The position numbers and the translations under genes are program-made. The notes under the pieces were generated by a model. It was not told the DNA's origin, did no database searches, and was given only the letters and a program-made list of their open reading frames with translations. Below are positions 19,540 to 29,263 of a stretch of DNA of 64,000 nt, piece by piece. The stretch spans positions 1-64,000 of the forward strand of contig NZ_BCTC01000017.1 in assembly GCF_001571085.1 (NCBI RefSeq), written 5' to 3'. Position 1 is the stretch's first letter. Each line of letters starts with the position of its first letter. This DNA comes from Azohydromonas lata NBRC 102462. Its GTDB lineage: Bacteria; Pseudomonadota; Gammaproteobacteria; Burkholderiales; Burkholderiaceae_C.

Positions 19540-20685
19540 ATGGTGCTCGATCCGCTGTGGCTGCTGCTGGCGCTGCCCGTGGCCTTCGCGCTGGGCTGGC
19601 TGGCCTCGCGCCTGGAAATGCGCCAATGGGTGCGCGAGCAGCGCGACGCGCCCAAGGCTTACTTCAAGGGCCTGAACCTGCTGCTCAACGAGCAGCAGGA
19701 CAAGGCCATCGACGCCTTCGTCGAGGCCGTGCAGGACGACCCGCACAGCGCCGACCTGCACTTCGCGCTGGGCAACCTCTTTCGCCGCCGCGGCGAGTTC
19801 GAGCGTGCCGTGCGCGTGCACCAGCACCTGCTGCGCCGCGGCGACCTCTCCGGCGGCGAGCGTGAGCGCGCGCAGCATGCGCTGGCGCAGGACTTCATGA
19901 AGGCCGGCCTCTTCGACCGCGCCGAAGAGGCCTTCCGCGCGCTGGAGGGCACGCCCTTCGACACCGAGGCCCGCCTGGCGCTGCTGTCGCTGCACGAGCG
20001 CTCGCGCGACTGGCGCGCCGCCGCCGAGGTGGCGGCCAAGCTGGAGCGCAGCGGCATTGGCTCCTTCTCCACCCGCATTGCGCACTACTGGTGCGAGCTG
20101 GCGCTGGAGGCCGACGCCCGCGGCGACGCCGAGGGCGCGCAGGCCGCGCTGCAGCGCGCGCGCGAAGCCGCCCCGGCCGCGCCCCGCCCCTGGCTGGTGG
20201 AGGGCGAGCGCCACCTGCGCGCCGGCCGCGTGGCGCAGGCCCTGCAGGCCTGGGACGAGCTGCGCGCACGCCATCCCGGCACCTTCCCGCTGGTGGCCCA
20301 GGCCTACGCCCAGGCCGCCATCACCGCCGGACAGCGCGTGCACGCACGCGAGCAGTTGCAGCCGCTGTACGAGCAGCAGGCCGACACCGACCTGCTGGGC
20401 GCGCTGCGCCGGCTGGACGAGCCGCCGCAGGCCGCACAGCGGCTGCTGCAGCACCTGCGCCAGCAGCCCGCGCTGACCGTGGCGGCGCAGGTGCTGGAGA
20501 TCGCGCCAGCCGATTGGGCCGAGGACACGCGCACCCGGCTGCAAGCCACCGTCGCCCGCGCCGCGCAGCCCATGCAGCGCTACCGCTGCGCCGCCTGCGG
20601 CTTCGAGGCCCGCAACTACTTCTGGCAATGCCCGGGCTGCCAGGGCTGGGACACCTACCCGCCGCGGCGCATCGAAGACCTCTGA
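19540..20685 (+). CDS. lapB: lipopolysaccharide assembly protein B (TPR, rubredoxin-type tail)
   Basis: 381 aa: one N-terminal membrane helix (VLDPLWLLLALPVAFALGWL), a chain of TPR helices (about 45-340, e.g. KGLNLLLNEQQDKAIDAFVE and LHFALGNLFRRRGEFERAV) and a C-terminal rubredoxin-like metal site with two CxxC pairs, YRCAACGF and WQCPGCQGW. LapB (YciM) directs FtsH-mediated turnover of LpxC and organises LPS synthesis enzymes. Placement directly before a glycan locus fits that role. The ATG at 19540 follows lapA by one base. Confidence 0.95.
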   Translation: MVLDPLWLLLALPVAFALGWLASRLEMRQWVREQRDAPKAYFKGLNLLLNEQQDKAIDAFVEAVQDDPHSADLHFALGNLFRRRGEFERAVRVHQHLLRRGDLSGGERERAQHALAQDFMKAGLFDRAEEAFRALEGTPFDTEARLALLSLHERSRDWRAAAEVAAKLERSGIGSFSTRIAHYWCELALEADARGDAEGAQAALQRAREAAPAAPRPWLVEGERHLRAGRVAQALQAWDELRARHPGTFPLVAQAYAQAAITAGQRVHAREQLQPLYEQQADTDLLGALRRLDEPPQAAQRLLQHLRQQPALTVAAQVLEIAPADWAEDTRTRLQATVARAAQPMQRYRCAACGFEARNYFWQCPGCQGWDTYPPRRIEDL

Positions 20686-20720
20686 CACGCCCCTGCCCGT
20701 CTCTAACGATCACAACACCC

Positions 20721-21455
20721 ATGAGCCAGCAGCAGCGCGTCATTCTCTGCATGAAGTGGGGGACCAAATACGGCCCCGAGTACGTCAACCGGCTTTACGC
20801 CATGGTGCGCCGCCACCTGCGCGGGGATTTCAGCTTCGTCTGCCTCACCGACGACGGCGCCGGCGTGCGAGCCGAGGTGCGCTGCCTGCCCATCCCCGAC
20901 CTGGCGCTGCCCGCGGGCATCCCGGAGCGCGGCTGGAAGAAGCTCACCACCTTCGAGGCCGACCTGCACGGCCTGCGCGGCACGGCGCTGTTCCTGGACC
21001 TGGACGTGGTGATCGTGGACGACATCACGCCCTTCTTCGAGCAGCCGGGCGAGTTCCTCATCATTCACGACTGGAAGCGGCCCTGGCGCGTCACTGGCAA
21101 TTCCTCCGTCTACCGCTTCGAGCTCGGCGCGCATGCGGACGTGCTGGCGCAGTTCAGGGCGCGGCCCGACGAGGCGCGGGCCAACTTCCGCAACGAGCAG
21201 GCCTTCCTCTCCGACGTGCTCAACCAGCAGGGCAAGCTCGCCTACTGGCCCGCGGCCTGGTGCGCGAGCTGGAAGTACCACTGCATCCCGCGCTTCCCCA
21301 CCAACTACTGGCGCGTTCCGGCCATTCCGGCCGGCGCGCGCATCCTCATCTTCCACGGCGTGATGAATCCGCCGGACGCGCTGGCCGGCAAGCGCAACGG
21401 CAACTGGCGCCACGCCCGCCCGGCCGGCTGGATCGCCTCGCACTGGCGCGAATGA
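20721..21455 (+). CDS. glycosyltransferase-like protein (copy 1)
   Basis: 244 aa. It contains a DxD-type motif in ALFLDLDVVIVDD after an N-terminal segment VILCMKWGTKYGPEYVNRLY. A second protein with the same opening (VCVKWGTLYGPEYVNHMY) and LFIDLDSVIVGS is encoded at 31171-31986 on the opposite strand, so the two are paralogues bracketing the locus. The DxD and overall plan suggest a nucleotide-sugar transferase of the GT8-like superfamily acting on LPS or another glycan; donor and acceptor are unknown. It is the first gene after lapB. Confidence 0.7.
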   Translation: MSQQQRVILCMKWGTKYGPEYVNRLYAMVRRHLRGDFSFVCLTDDGAGVRAEVRCLPIPDLALPAGIPERGWKKLTTFEADLHGLRGTALFLDLDVVIVDDITPFFEQPGEFLIIHDWKRPWRVTGNSSVYRFELGAHADVLAQFRARPDEARANFRNEQAFLSDVLNQQGKLAYWPAAWCASWKYHCIPRFPTNYWRVPAIPAGARILIFHGVMNPPDALAGKRNGNWRHARPAGWIASHWRE

Positions 21456-21498
21456 GTGGCCGCGCCCGCCCAATGCGCCCGCTGTCCGCCCCGCACCC

Positions 21499-22239
21499 AT
21501 GAACGCCGCCGCCATGCCTGTCTACGTCATCAACATGCCCAGCGCCGCGCAGCGGCGCCGGCGCATGCAGGCGGCGCTGCAGGCCGTTGGGCTGCAGGCC
21601 GAGTGGGTGGAAGCGGTGGTGGGCCGCGAGCTCGACGCCCAAACCCTGGACGCCCTGTACGCGCCGCGGCTGAACCGGCGCCAGTTCTACCGGCCGCTCA
21701 CGCCGGGCGAGATCGGCTGCTACGCCAGCCACCTCAAGGTCTGGCAGCTCATGGTGCAGCGCGGCCAGCCCTGCGCGCTGGTGCTGGAGGACGACGTGGC
21801 GCTGGGGCCCGCGCTGCCCGCCGTGCTGCAGGCGCTGGCGCACCGCGCCGACTGGGACATGGTCAAGCTGGTGGGCCGCGACAGCGAGGCCCCCGCGCAG
21901 CGCCTGCCCCTGGCCGGCGGCGCGGAGCTGGTGCGCTACCGCCGCGTGCCCAGCCTCACCGGCGCCTATGCCATCAGCCTGGAGGGCGCGCGCAAGCTCA
22001 CGCAACGTCTGCCGCCCTTCGGCCGCCCGGTGGACGTGGACCTGCGCCACCACTGGGAATTCGGCCTGCGCATGTTCGGCGCCCTGCCCTACCCGGCGCG
22101 GCTCAACGAGGACAGCCTGGTCTCCACCATAGACGGACGAAACGCCCCCGGGCTCAGCCTGGTCCCGCGCCTGCGCAAGCTTCGCTACCAGCTTCGCTAC
22201 TCCTGGTACAACCATTTCTTCAGCCGACGGTCCTCGTGA
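21499..22239 (+). CDS. glycosyltransferase family 25 (LPS biosynthesis)
   Basis: 246 aa with the GT25 landmarks: VYVINMPSAAQRRRRM at the N-terminus, LTPGEIGCYASHLKVWQLM in the middle, the acidic LVLEDDVAL metal-binding motif and SLTGAYAISLEGARKL. Family members transfer galactose or glucose to lipooligosaccharide cores. The start is either the ATG at 21499 or the ATG at 21514 (MPVYV). It lies between two other glycosyltransferase-like genes on the same strand and was probably transcribed with them. Confidence 0.88.
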   Translation: MNAAAMPVYVINMPSAAQRRRRMQAALQAVGLQAEWVEAVVGRELDAQTLDALYAPRLNRRQFYRPLTPGEIGCYASHLKVWQLMVQRGQPCALVLEDDVALGPALPAVLQALAHRADWDMVKLVGRDSEAPAQRLPLAGGAELVRYRRVPSLTGAYAISLEGARKLTQRLPPFGRPVDVDLRHHWEFGLRMFGALPYPARLNEDSLVSTIDGRNAPGLSLVPRLRKLRYQLRYSWYNHFFSRRSS

Positions 22240-22256
22240 CGTCCGGTAGTCCCGTT

Positions 22257-23093
22257 ATGTCGCAAGCGCGATCCATTTCCCGTCCCGTTGTCCTGTTCTC
22301 GTGGGATGGCCGCAGCCCACCGCTGCGCATGCTGCACATGGACGTGCCACCGCAGTTCGAAGTGCTGCTTTTCGACTACTCGGGCTCCACCACCGAGCCC
22401 TATGTCGTAGTACACGGCGTGCAGTGCCGCGTGCTGGCGGGCGTGACCGAGTGCAAGGGCGAGATCTACAGCGCGCTGGCCCGCCACCTGCAGCAGCGCG
22501 GCACGGTGCCGCCATTCGTTGGGCTGATAGACGATGACGTCGTCCTGTCGGTCAGCGGCATCAATTACGCGCTGCACCTTGGGAACTGCCTGGAATGGAG
22601 CTCCTTCTCGCCCGCGCTCAGCCACGACAGCATCTACACCCACCGCTGGTCGCTGCGCCAGCCCAGCCGGCTCTACCACGCCACCGACTGGGTCGAGGTC
22701 ATGATGCCCGTCTACCGCGGCGATCTGTTCATGGCCGGCGCGCCGTACTACGAGGGCAACGTTTCCTCCTGGGGCATAGACAAATACCTCATGCCCACGC
22801 TGCAGCAGCTCATGGGCATGCAGCGCACGGCCATCGTCGATGCGGTCATGGCCGCGCACACGCGGCCCGTGACCAGCGGCATGAAGGTGTACCGCAACGG
22901 GCTGACGGCAGCGCAGGAGCGCGAGCGCATGAAGCAGCTGTGCCTGGAGCTGCTGGCTGAGCGCCAGCCGGCGCTGCTGGGCAGCAGCTGGTTCCAGCGC
23001 ATCTTCAAGCAACGCCACAGCCGCACGCTGGGCCAGCGGCTGCTGCTTGGGCTTGGGCGGCCCATACGGCGCTGGCTGGAGAGCAGCACCTGA
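22257..23093 (+). CDS. uncharacterised glycan-locus protein with DDD motif
   Basis: 278 aa. It opens PVVLFSWDGRSPPLRMLHMD and has an acidic cluster in FVGLIDDDVVLSVSGINYAL, then a Trp/Tyr-rich middle (WSLRQPSRLYHATDWVEVMM) and a basic C-terminus ending in GLGRPIRRWLES. There is no signal peptide. The plan (a strand, then a DDD/DxD-like acidic loop, then HWG-like positions) resembles DUF707-type putative glycosyltransferases, but I cannot assign it firmly. It begins 17 bp after the GT25 stop, so it is probably the last gene of that small operon. Confidence 0.6.
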   Translation: MSQARSISRPVVLFSWDGRSPPLRMLHMDVPPQFEVLLFDYSGSTTEPYVVVHGVQCRVLAGVTECKGEIYSALARHLQQRGTVPPFVGLIDDDVVLSVSGINYALHLGNCLEWSSFSPALSHDSIYTHRWSLRQPSRLYHATDWVEVMMPVYRGDLFMAGAPYYEGNVSSWGIDKYLMPTLQQLMGMQRTAIVDAVMAAHTRPVTSGMKVYRNGLTAAQERERMKQLCLELLAERQPALLGSSWFQRIFKQRHSRTLGQRLLLGLGRPIRRWLESST

Positions 23094-23509
23094 GCTTGCG
23101 GCAACGGGGGGTGCCGACCGGCCGCGGGTGGCCTGTTGCTCTCTGGCCTGACTCAAGGGGCCCGCAAGCCTCGTGCAGCAGGGCCGATGTGCATTGCCGC
23201 TGCCCCCGTAAGGCAGCCTTCGAGGCAAGTCTTTTACACTGTGGGGCTGTTGTCACGCCGCCCCGAAAGGCCCCTTATGGAAACATCACGTATTGCTGAC
23301 GCGCCTGTCAGTGGTTATGGCGCACTTGGCCTCAGGAAAATGGCATAGATTTGCCGATGCTCGACCAACAACGCTGGCATTAACGCATCCTGGCTTTTCC
23401 CTACATTTCTTTTCCATCCAGATCAACGGCTGCACGGCATTACTTATTTGACGCAATTGCCCCGGGCGACGTAACAACTGCTTCAGTTTGATCCTCTGCA
23501 AAACGCTTC
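23094..23509. other. 416-bp intergenic region with composition change
   Basis: No gene is convincing here. The base composition drops from very GC-rich to mixed within this gap. TTGACG at 23448-23453 with a poor -10 (TAACAA, 18 bases on), or TACACT at 23235-23240, could serve as promoter elements for the large glycosyltransferase; both are weak. Confidence 0.4.
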
Positions 23510-25747
23510 ATGAAACACCCTCGCACGGCGCCCAAGCATCACAAGCCGGCTCAATCAATTCTCTTGGAAAAAGCCGACTCCATAACGCCCCAAAAAAAAT
23601 CTCCCACATATAAAGTTCCCAATAAATCCTTGCTGCATGGCACGGGCCATTTGACAAAGAATTTTTTCCAATATTTTGCTCACTGGGTACGCATCGCCAA
23701 CAGGGCCCGATTGATGCGCCGCCGAGCAAAGCAGGGACGCATGGCGGCGCCACTGCCAACTCAGACAATGAGCCAGGATTTGCCGCTACACAAGAATGCG
23801 CGCATAAATCCGACAGAAATTGGATTAAATACCTCGCAGACGCCAGAAATATCCATCATCGTTCCGGCTTACGGCAAGGCCGACCTGACGTTACGCTGCC
23901 TGGCCTCGCTGTATTTGGCCGCCCCCGACGTACCCTACGAAGTCATCGTAGTGGAAGATGCCTCGGGTGAGCCGGACGCCGATCGCGTGGGTTTGGTGCC
24001 TGGCGTGCGCTTCATCAATAATGAGCAGAATCTGGGTTTTCTGCGCAGCTGCAATGCCGCAGCCAAAATGGCACGGGGCCAGTATCTTCTGCTGCTCAAC
24101 AATGACACACAGGTTTTGCCCGACACAGTGGAGGCGCTGCGGAGAACTTTTGACAGCCATCCTCAAGCCGGATTGGTGGGCTCCAAGCTGGTATACCCTG
24201 ATGGCCGGTTGCAGGAAGCAGGCGGTATTGTCTGGAGCGATGGCTCGGCCCGTAACCATGGCCGCTTCGATAATCGTCTCGCGCCAGAATACAACTACCT
24301 GCGAGAGACAGACTATATATCCGGTGCCTCCATCATGGTCGACGCCAAGTTGTGGCGACAACTCGGTGGCTTTGATGAACAGTTCTGCCCCGCCTATTAC
24401 GAAGACACGGACCTGGCCATGCAGGTCAGGCAGGCCGGGCGCCAGGTTATCTACCAGCCGGCCTCCACGACCATTCACTTCGAAGGAATATCAAACGGCA
24501 CCGATACCGGCTCCGGCATCAAGCGCTTTCAAGACATCAATGCCGTTAAGTTTTTTGAAAAATGGCGTGAGGTACTGCAGCGGGATCATTATCCCAATAC
24601 GGATGCGTCCATCTTTCCCGCAAGCGACCGTGCGCGGCACCGGCCCATCGTCCTGGTGACGAACGACATGGTGGTACAGCCCGACGTGGATGCGGGCTCC
24701 CGTGCCATTGCGCAGTCCATGGAAGCGCTGCTGGCCATGGGTTGCATCGTCAAATTCTGGCCGGAAAATCCGTTTGAATTCAACCAGTATGCCGAAGATC
24801 TGCGCGAGCAGGGCATAGAAGTGATTGCGGGCTTGCGCCGGCCAAGATTCAAGGATTGGATTGCCGCGCATGGTTGCCATATTGACCATGCAATTCTCCA
24901 CCGGCCGGCACAGACTGCAGTGTTCTTGCCGCTGGTACGGCAATACGCGCCTCAGGCCCAGGTTATTTACTACGGCCATGACTTGCACTACTTGCGCATG
25001 CAGGCGCAGGCCAGGCTGCATGGCGACGCCAAAACGGAAGCCTCGGCCGCCAAGTTTCACGATATTGAATCCAAGCTGTGGAAGGACGTCGATATTGCCG
25101 TTTACTTCTCGCAGGAAGAGGTGGACACCGTGCGCGCGCAGTGCCCCGGGGCTGATGCACGGGCGGTGCAGGCTTATTGCTTCGACGAAGTCGTGATTCC
25201 CCGCAGCGCCACGCAAAGCAACCAGATCATTTTCGTGGCCGGCTTTGGCCACCCGCCCAATGTGGATGCAGCCATATGGCTGGCCAAGAACATCATGCCC
25301 AAGGTGTGGGTCCAGGAACCCCATGTGAAACTCTGTCTAGTGGGCTCCAAGCCCACGGTGGAGGTACAGGCCCTTGCCTCGCACCAGGTGGAAGTGACCG
25401 GCTGGGTCAGCGAGGAAAAGCTGTCGGAACTCTATGCCGCCAGCCGGGTTGCCGTCGTGCCGCTGCGATTTGGCGCGGGTGTAAAGCACAAGGTAGTAGA
25501 AGCCATGTCCAGCGGCGTGCCGCTGGTCACCACGTCGGTGGGGGCGCAAGGCCTGCCTGGCCTGGAAAACGCCTCCGCCGTTGCCGACGACGAGAATATC
25601 CTGGCCCATCACATCGTGACGCTGCTGCGCAGCGACGAGGCATGGATGAGCTTGGTGGAACGGGCTGCCGCCTATATTCACGGCAATTTTTCGCGCTCAA
25701 GCTTGCAGCATCAAATGCTTGGCTTATTCCATGTGCAGGATGACTAA
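23510..25747 (+). CDS. large two-domain glycosyltransferase (GT2 + GT4-like), copy 1
   Basis: 745 aa. After a basic N-terminal region of about 110 residues, a GT2 domain (about 112-330) has ISIIVPAYGKADLTLRCLAS, VVEDASGEP, the LLLLNNDTQV metal-binding stretch and GGFDEQFCPAYYEDTDLAMQ. A C-terminal GT4/GT-B-like domain (about 395-735) has VLVTNDMVVQPDVDAGSRA, FVAGFGHPPNVDAA and VPLRFGAGVKHKVVEAMSSG. Such fusions extend rhamnan/O-antigen type chains. A homologue of the same length and order follows directly in tandem. The first ~1 kb of this copy is much richer in A+T than the second copy, a sign of different history. Confidence 0.88.
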   Translation: MKHPRTAPKHHKPAQSILLEKADSITPQKKSPTYKVPNKSLLHGTGHLTKNFFQYFAHWVRIANRARLMRRRAKQGRMAAPLPTQTMSQDLPLHKNARINPTEIGLNTSQTPEISIIVPAYGKADLTLRCLASLYLAAPDVPYEVIVVEDASGEPDADRVGLVPGVRFINNEQNLGFLRSCNAAAKMARGQYLLLLNNDTQVLPDTVEALRRTFDSHPQAGLVGSKLVYPDGRLQEAGGIVWSDGSARNHGRFDNRLAPEYNYLRETDYISGASIMVDAKLWRQLGGFDEQFCPAYYEDTDLAMQVRQAGRQVIYQPASTTIHFEGISNGTDTGSGIKRFQDINAVKFFEKWREVLQRDHYPNTDASIFPASDRARHRPIVLVTNDMVVQPDVDAGSRAIAQSMEALLAMGCIVKFWPENPFEFNQYAEDLREQGIEVIAGLRRPRFKDWIAAHGCHIDHAILHRPAQTAVFLPLVRQYAPQAQVIYYGHDLHYLRMQAQARLHGDAKTEASAAKFHDIESKLWKDVDIAVYFSQEEVDTVRAQCPGADARAVQAYCFDEVVIPRSATQSNQIIFVAGFGHPPNVDAAIWLAKNIMPKVWVQEPHVKLCLVGSKPTVEVQALASHQVEVTGWVSEEKLSELYAASRVAVVPLRFGAGVKHKVVEAMSSGVPLVTTSVGAQGLPGLENASAVADDENILAHHIVTLLRSDEAWMSLVERAAAYIHGNFSRSSLQHQMLGLFHVQDD

Positions 25748-25866
25748 CATTTGATTTTCAGATTAGCGGCGTGGCCACACAGATGGAAAAGCAATTACAC
25801 ACCTGTGGGTAATAACTGGCGCCCGCTGAACAAAGCCGCAGCGCCACGCAGCAACATGAGGCCGAC

Positions 25867-28089
25867 TTGAATAAAAACCGCAACTCCGTTCGACTGCAAC
25901 CCCGCTCCGCAGTCGTTGCCCACCAACGGGCAGAGGCGACAACGGCTGTTCGCAAGCAGCCCTGGCTGAAGAGCGTCCACCATGCGGCAACCAAGTCCGC
26001 ACAAGATCTGGTGCACTGGGTACGGGACAAGAACCACCTGCGCGTGACGCAAAGACGCATCAAGCGAGGCACGTACGTCATCGCCACGCCGTACGAGCCG
26101 CCCGCCATGCTCGAGCTGCCCGTGGCGCAGCAGGCGCGCATTGATCCCAGGACGATTGAGCTGGACACGAGCGAGGCGCCGGACGTCTCCATCATCATTC
26201 CCGCTTACGGCAAGGCCGACGTGACGCTGCGCTGCCTGGCGTCGCTGCATCGCTTCCAGCCCACCATGCCTTATGAAGTCATCGTGGTGGAAGACGCCTC
26301 GGGGGAACCCGGTGCCGAGCGTCCCGGGCTGGTGCCCGGAGTGCGTTTCGTCGTCAACAAAGCGAACCTGGGATTCCTGCGCAGTTGCAATGCTGCGGCC
26401 CAAATGGCCCGCGGGCGCTACTTGCTGCTGCTGAACAACGACACGCAGGTCATGGCCGAAGCGGTGGACGCGTTGCGCCAGACCTTCGAGGCGCACCCCC
26501 TGGCCGGCCTGGTCGGCTCCAAGCTGATCTACCCTGACGGCCGCCTGCAGGAAGCCGGCGGCATCATCTGGAGCGACGGCTCGGGACGCAACCACGGCCG
26601 CATGGGCGACCGTTTCGCCCCCGAGTACAACTATCTGCGCGAGACGGACTACGTGTCCGGCGCCTCGATCATGGTGGAGGCGGCGCTATGGCGCCAGCTT
26701 GGCGGCTTCGACGAGCGGTTCTGCCCCGCGTATTACGAAGACACCGACCTGGCGATGCAGATCCGGCAGGCCGGGCGCCTGGTGATCTACCAGCCGGCCT
26801 CCTCGGTGGTGCACCTGGAAGGTGTCTCCAACGGCACGGACGCCAACCCCGGCAGCGGCATCAAGCGCTTCCAGTACGTCAACGCCACCAAGTTCCTGGA
26901 CAAGTGGCGCGCAGTCCTCAAAACGGACCATTTTCCGGATACGCAGGAAAACATTCCCCTGGCGGCCGACCGCGCGCGCCACCGGCCCGTCGTGCTGGTG
27001 ACCAACGACCTGGTTGTGCAGCCTGACGTCGATGCCGGCTCGCGCGCCATCATGCAATCGCTGCAGGCTCTGGTCGCATTGGGTTGCATCGTCAAGTACT
27101 GGCCCGAGAACCCGAACGATTTTGGGCATTACGCCGACGCGATGCGGCTCGCGGGTATCGACGTGATCACGGGGCCGCACCGCGGCAACTTTGGCGACTG
27201 GGTATACCGCCATGGAGCGCATGTGAGCTACGTCATCATGCACCGCCCGCACATCACGGCGCCTATCCTGCCGCTGGTGCGCCAGTTCGCGGCGCAGGCG
27301 CACACCATTTATTACGGCCACGACCTGCACTACCAACGCGTGCGGGCACAGGGCAAGGTGCAGACCGACGCCAGCTTGCTCAAGAGCTCCACGAGGCTGC
27401 ATGAGATCGAGGCCGGCATCTGGCAGCACGTGGACGTCTCGGTGTACTTCTCGCAAGAGGAAGTGGACGCCATCCTTGCACAGTGCCCCTGGGTCCAGGC
27501 GCAGGCCGTGCAGGCTTACTGTTTTGACGAAGTCGTCGTGCCGCCCAAGGCCACCGCGCTGCAGAGATTGATCTTCGTGGCCGGCTTCGGCCACCCACCC
27601 AATGTCGATGCCGCGTTGTGGCTGGTCGAAGAGGTGATGCCCAAGGTCTGGGCCGAGGAGCCCGCGGTGGAACTCAGCTTGGTCGGCTCAAAGCCGACCA
27701 AGGAAGTGCTGGCGCTCAAGTCGGATCGGGTGAAAGTGACCGGCTGGGTCAGCGACGAAAAGCTGGCCGAGTTGTATGCCGACAGCCGCGTCGCCGTCGT
27801 GCCGCTGCGCTTTGGCGCGGGCGTCAAGCACAAGGTCGTGGAAGCCTTGGCCCAGGGCGTGCCGCTGGTCACGACCTCGGTGGGCGCACAAGGCCTGCCC
27901 GGCGTGGACAAGGCTTGCCGTGTCGCCGATAACGCCCAGGCCCTGGCGCGCCACATCGTGACGCTGTTGCGTGACGATGCTGCATGGGTGGCCCAAGTGA
28001 ACGAGGCAGCCACTTATATCCACGACCATTTCTCGCGCAGCAGCCTGCAGGCCCAATTGGCCGAACTGCTGCAGGCCGCCGCGGACTGA
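25867..28089 (+). CDS. large two-domain glycosyltransferase (GT2 + GT4-like), copy 2
   Basis: 740 aa, collinear with the preceding protein: ISIIVPAYGKADLTLRCLAS there reads VSIIIPAYGKADVTLRCLAS here, and GGFDERFCPAYYEDTDLAMQ and VPLRFGAGVKHKVVEALAQG recur. The start is the TTG at 25867, because homology to copy 1 extends upstream of the first internal Met (around HWVRDKNHLRVTQRRIKRG) and GAGG lies six bases before the TTG; an ATG 11 bases earlier hits a stop after four codons. Differences cluster in the N-terminal extension and parts of the linker, so the two may have different acceptors. Confidence 0.87.
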   Translation: MNKNRNSVRLQPRSAVVAHQRAEATTAVRKQPWLKSVHHAATKSAQDLVHWVRDKNHLRVTQRRIKRGTYVIATPYEPPAMLELPVAQQARIDPRTIELDTSEAPDVSIIIPAYGKADVTLRCLASLHRFQPTMPYEVIVVEDASGEPGAERPGLVPGVRFVVNKANLGFLRSCNAAAQMARGRYLLLLNNDTQVMAEAVDALRQTFEAHPLAGLVGSKLIYPDGRLQEAGGIIWSDGSGRNHGRMGDRFAPEYNYLRETDYVSGASIMVEAALWRQLGGFDERFCPAYYEDTDLAMQIRQAGRLVIYQPASSVVHLEGVSNGTDANPGSGIKRFQYVNATKFLDKWRAVLKTDHFPDTQENIPLAADRARHRPVVLVTNDLVVQPDVDAGSRAIMQSLQALVALGCIVKYWPENPNDFGHYADAMRLAGIDVITGPHRGNFGDWVYRHGAHVSYVIMHRPHITAPILPLVRQFAAQAHTIYYGHDLHYQRVRAQGKVQTDASLLKSSTRLHEIEAGIWQHVDVSVYFSQEEVDAILAQCPWVQAQAVQAYCFDEVVVPPKATALQRLIFVAGFGHPPNVDAALWLVEEVMPKVWAEEPAVELSLVGSKPTKEVLALKSDRVKVTGWVSDEKLAELYADSRVAVVPLRFGAGVKHKVVEALAQGVPLVTTSVGAQGLPGVDKACRVADNAQALARHIVTLLRDDAAWVAQVNEAATYIHDHFSRSSLQAQLAELLQAAAD

Positions 28090-28169
28090 TCACCGCCCCT
28101 ATCGGCCCCATCGGCACTGTGACACAGGCCATATGGGGCCGAAACTGGAAAGCAGACTCAAGGAATATG

Positions 28170-29180
28170 ATGTACCTTGGCCTAGGCAGTTGGCGCTTTT
28201 TCCTGGCTTTTCTTGTAGCCATATCCCACCTTTACGGGAAAATGATTCATGGGCCAGCCGCCTATGCAGTATGGGGATTCTTTGTCCTCAGCGGATATTT
28301 AATGACCTTTGTGTTGACCACAAAGTATGGCTTTGACAGCAAAGGCCTCAAAAATTACGCCTTCAACCGTTTTCTGAGAATTTATCCAGGGTATTTGGTG
28401 ACGCTGCTCCTGGGCGTGGCCACGCTCATGGCCTTGCATGCCATGCAGATTGAGCCTGCCCGTCTCAACCCTCAGTTCAACATGCCGCAAACACTGGGGC
28501 AATGGCTCACGAACATCACGATGTTCCCCTTTGGGCCGCAACCGGCCCTGCCCGTGCCGGTGGCAGGTGCGTTGTTTGTCGAGGTTTGGGTATATGTTTT
28601 GATGCCTTTGTTCGCCCGCAGCAGGCATTCAGCCTTGCTTGCATTGCTGGTCGCGCTGGCGGCAAATCAGCAATATGGCTTTGCGGTCGACACTTTTGGC
28701 ATTCGATATTCCGGTTTTGGCACCGGCTTGGTGGCCTTTGCTGCCGGCTCAGTCGTGTGCCATTATCGGACCGCACTGGCCCGATTTTCAGCGCCGGTGC
28801 TGAGTGTTTTTGTCTGGTGTTTGCACGCCGTGTACTGGCTGCATGACAAAAGCTGGCCGTGGCAGTGGGGAATTCTGGTTTTCGTACCCCTGTCGGCATG
28901 GGTTGTCATATCCCTTGCCGAAGTCAAAACCGCAGCCATGGACCGGTGGCTGGGCGATCTGTCCTATCCTATTTACCTGCTGCACACGACCGTGGGCGCG
29001 TGGTTTCTCGTCAAGTATGGATATGAAAGGCCGCTGAAGTTCTTCATTGCGTCTTTCGCTGTGACGCTGTTGCTTTCCTGGCTGATGGTGATGCTGATGG
29101 ACCGGCCGCTGCACGGCAGAAAAGCCCGCCCCGTGTTGGACGGCCAAGCCAAGCCCCTGGCCAAAACGCAGCATTCCTGA
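28170..29180 (+). CDS. membrane acyltransferase 3 (OafA-like)
   Basis: 336 aa, about ten hydrophobic segments. The N-terminus (WRFFLAFLVAISHLYG) holds the catalytic His region typical of acyltransferase-3 proteins. GFFVLSGYLMTFVLTTKYGF and FNRFLRIYPGYLVTLLLGV are family landmarks, and WLGDLSYPIYLLHTTVGAW is the conserved late segment. These proteins O-acetylate surface sugars. The second of two tandem ATGs is preferred because AAGGA lies five bases before it. Codon use is visibly more A+T-rich than neighbouring housekeeping genes. Confidence 0.88.
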   Translation: MYLGLGSWRFFLAFLVAISHLYGKMIHGPAAYAVWGFFVLSGYLMTFVLTTKYGFDSKGLKNYAFNRFLRIYPGYLVTLLLGVATLMALHAMQIEPARLNPQFNMPQTLGQWLTNITMFPFGPQPALPVPVAGALFVEVWVYVLMPLFARSRHSALLALLVALAANQQYGFAVDTFGIRYSGFGTGLVAFAAGSVVCHYRTALARFSAPVLSVFVWCLHAVYWLHDKSWPWQWGILVFVPLSAWVVISLAEVKTAAMDRWLGDLSYPIYLLHTTVGAWFLVKYGYERPLKFFIASFAVTLLLSWLMVMLMDRPLHGRKARPVLDGQAKPLAKTQHS

Positions 29181-29263
29181 ACACGCAGAGAGGGAGAGCG
29201 GCACAGATGCGGTCCCGGCTTGCGGGACGGACCAGATGCGCGCGTGCCCATCACGGCAAAGCG

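Noticed and set aside
16605-19655. 1016-codon minus-strand frame opposite rpsA and ihfB
   Set aside because: It is a shadow of the high-GC third-codon bias of rpsA/ihfB on the other strand; no recognisable domain.
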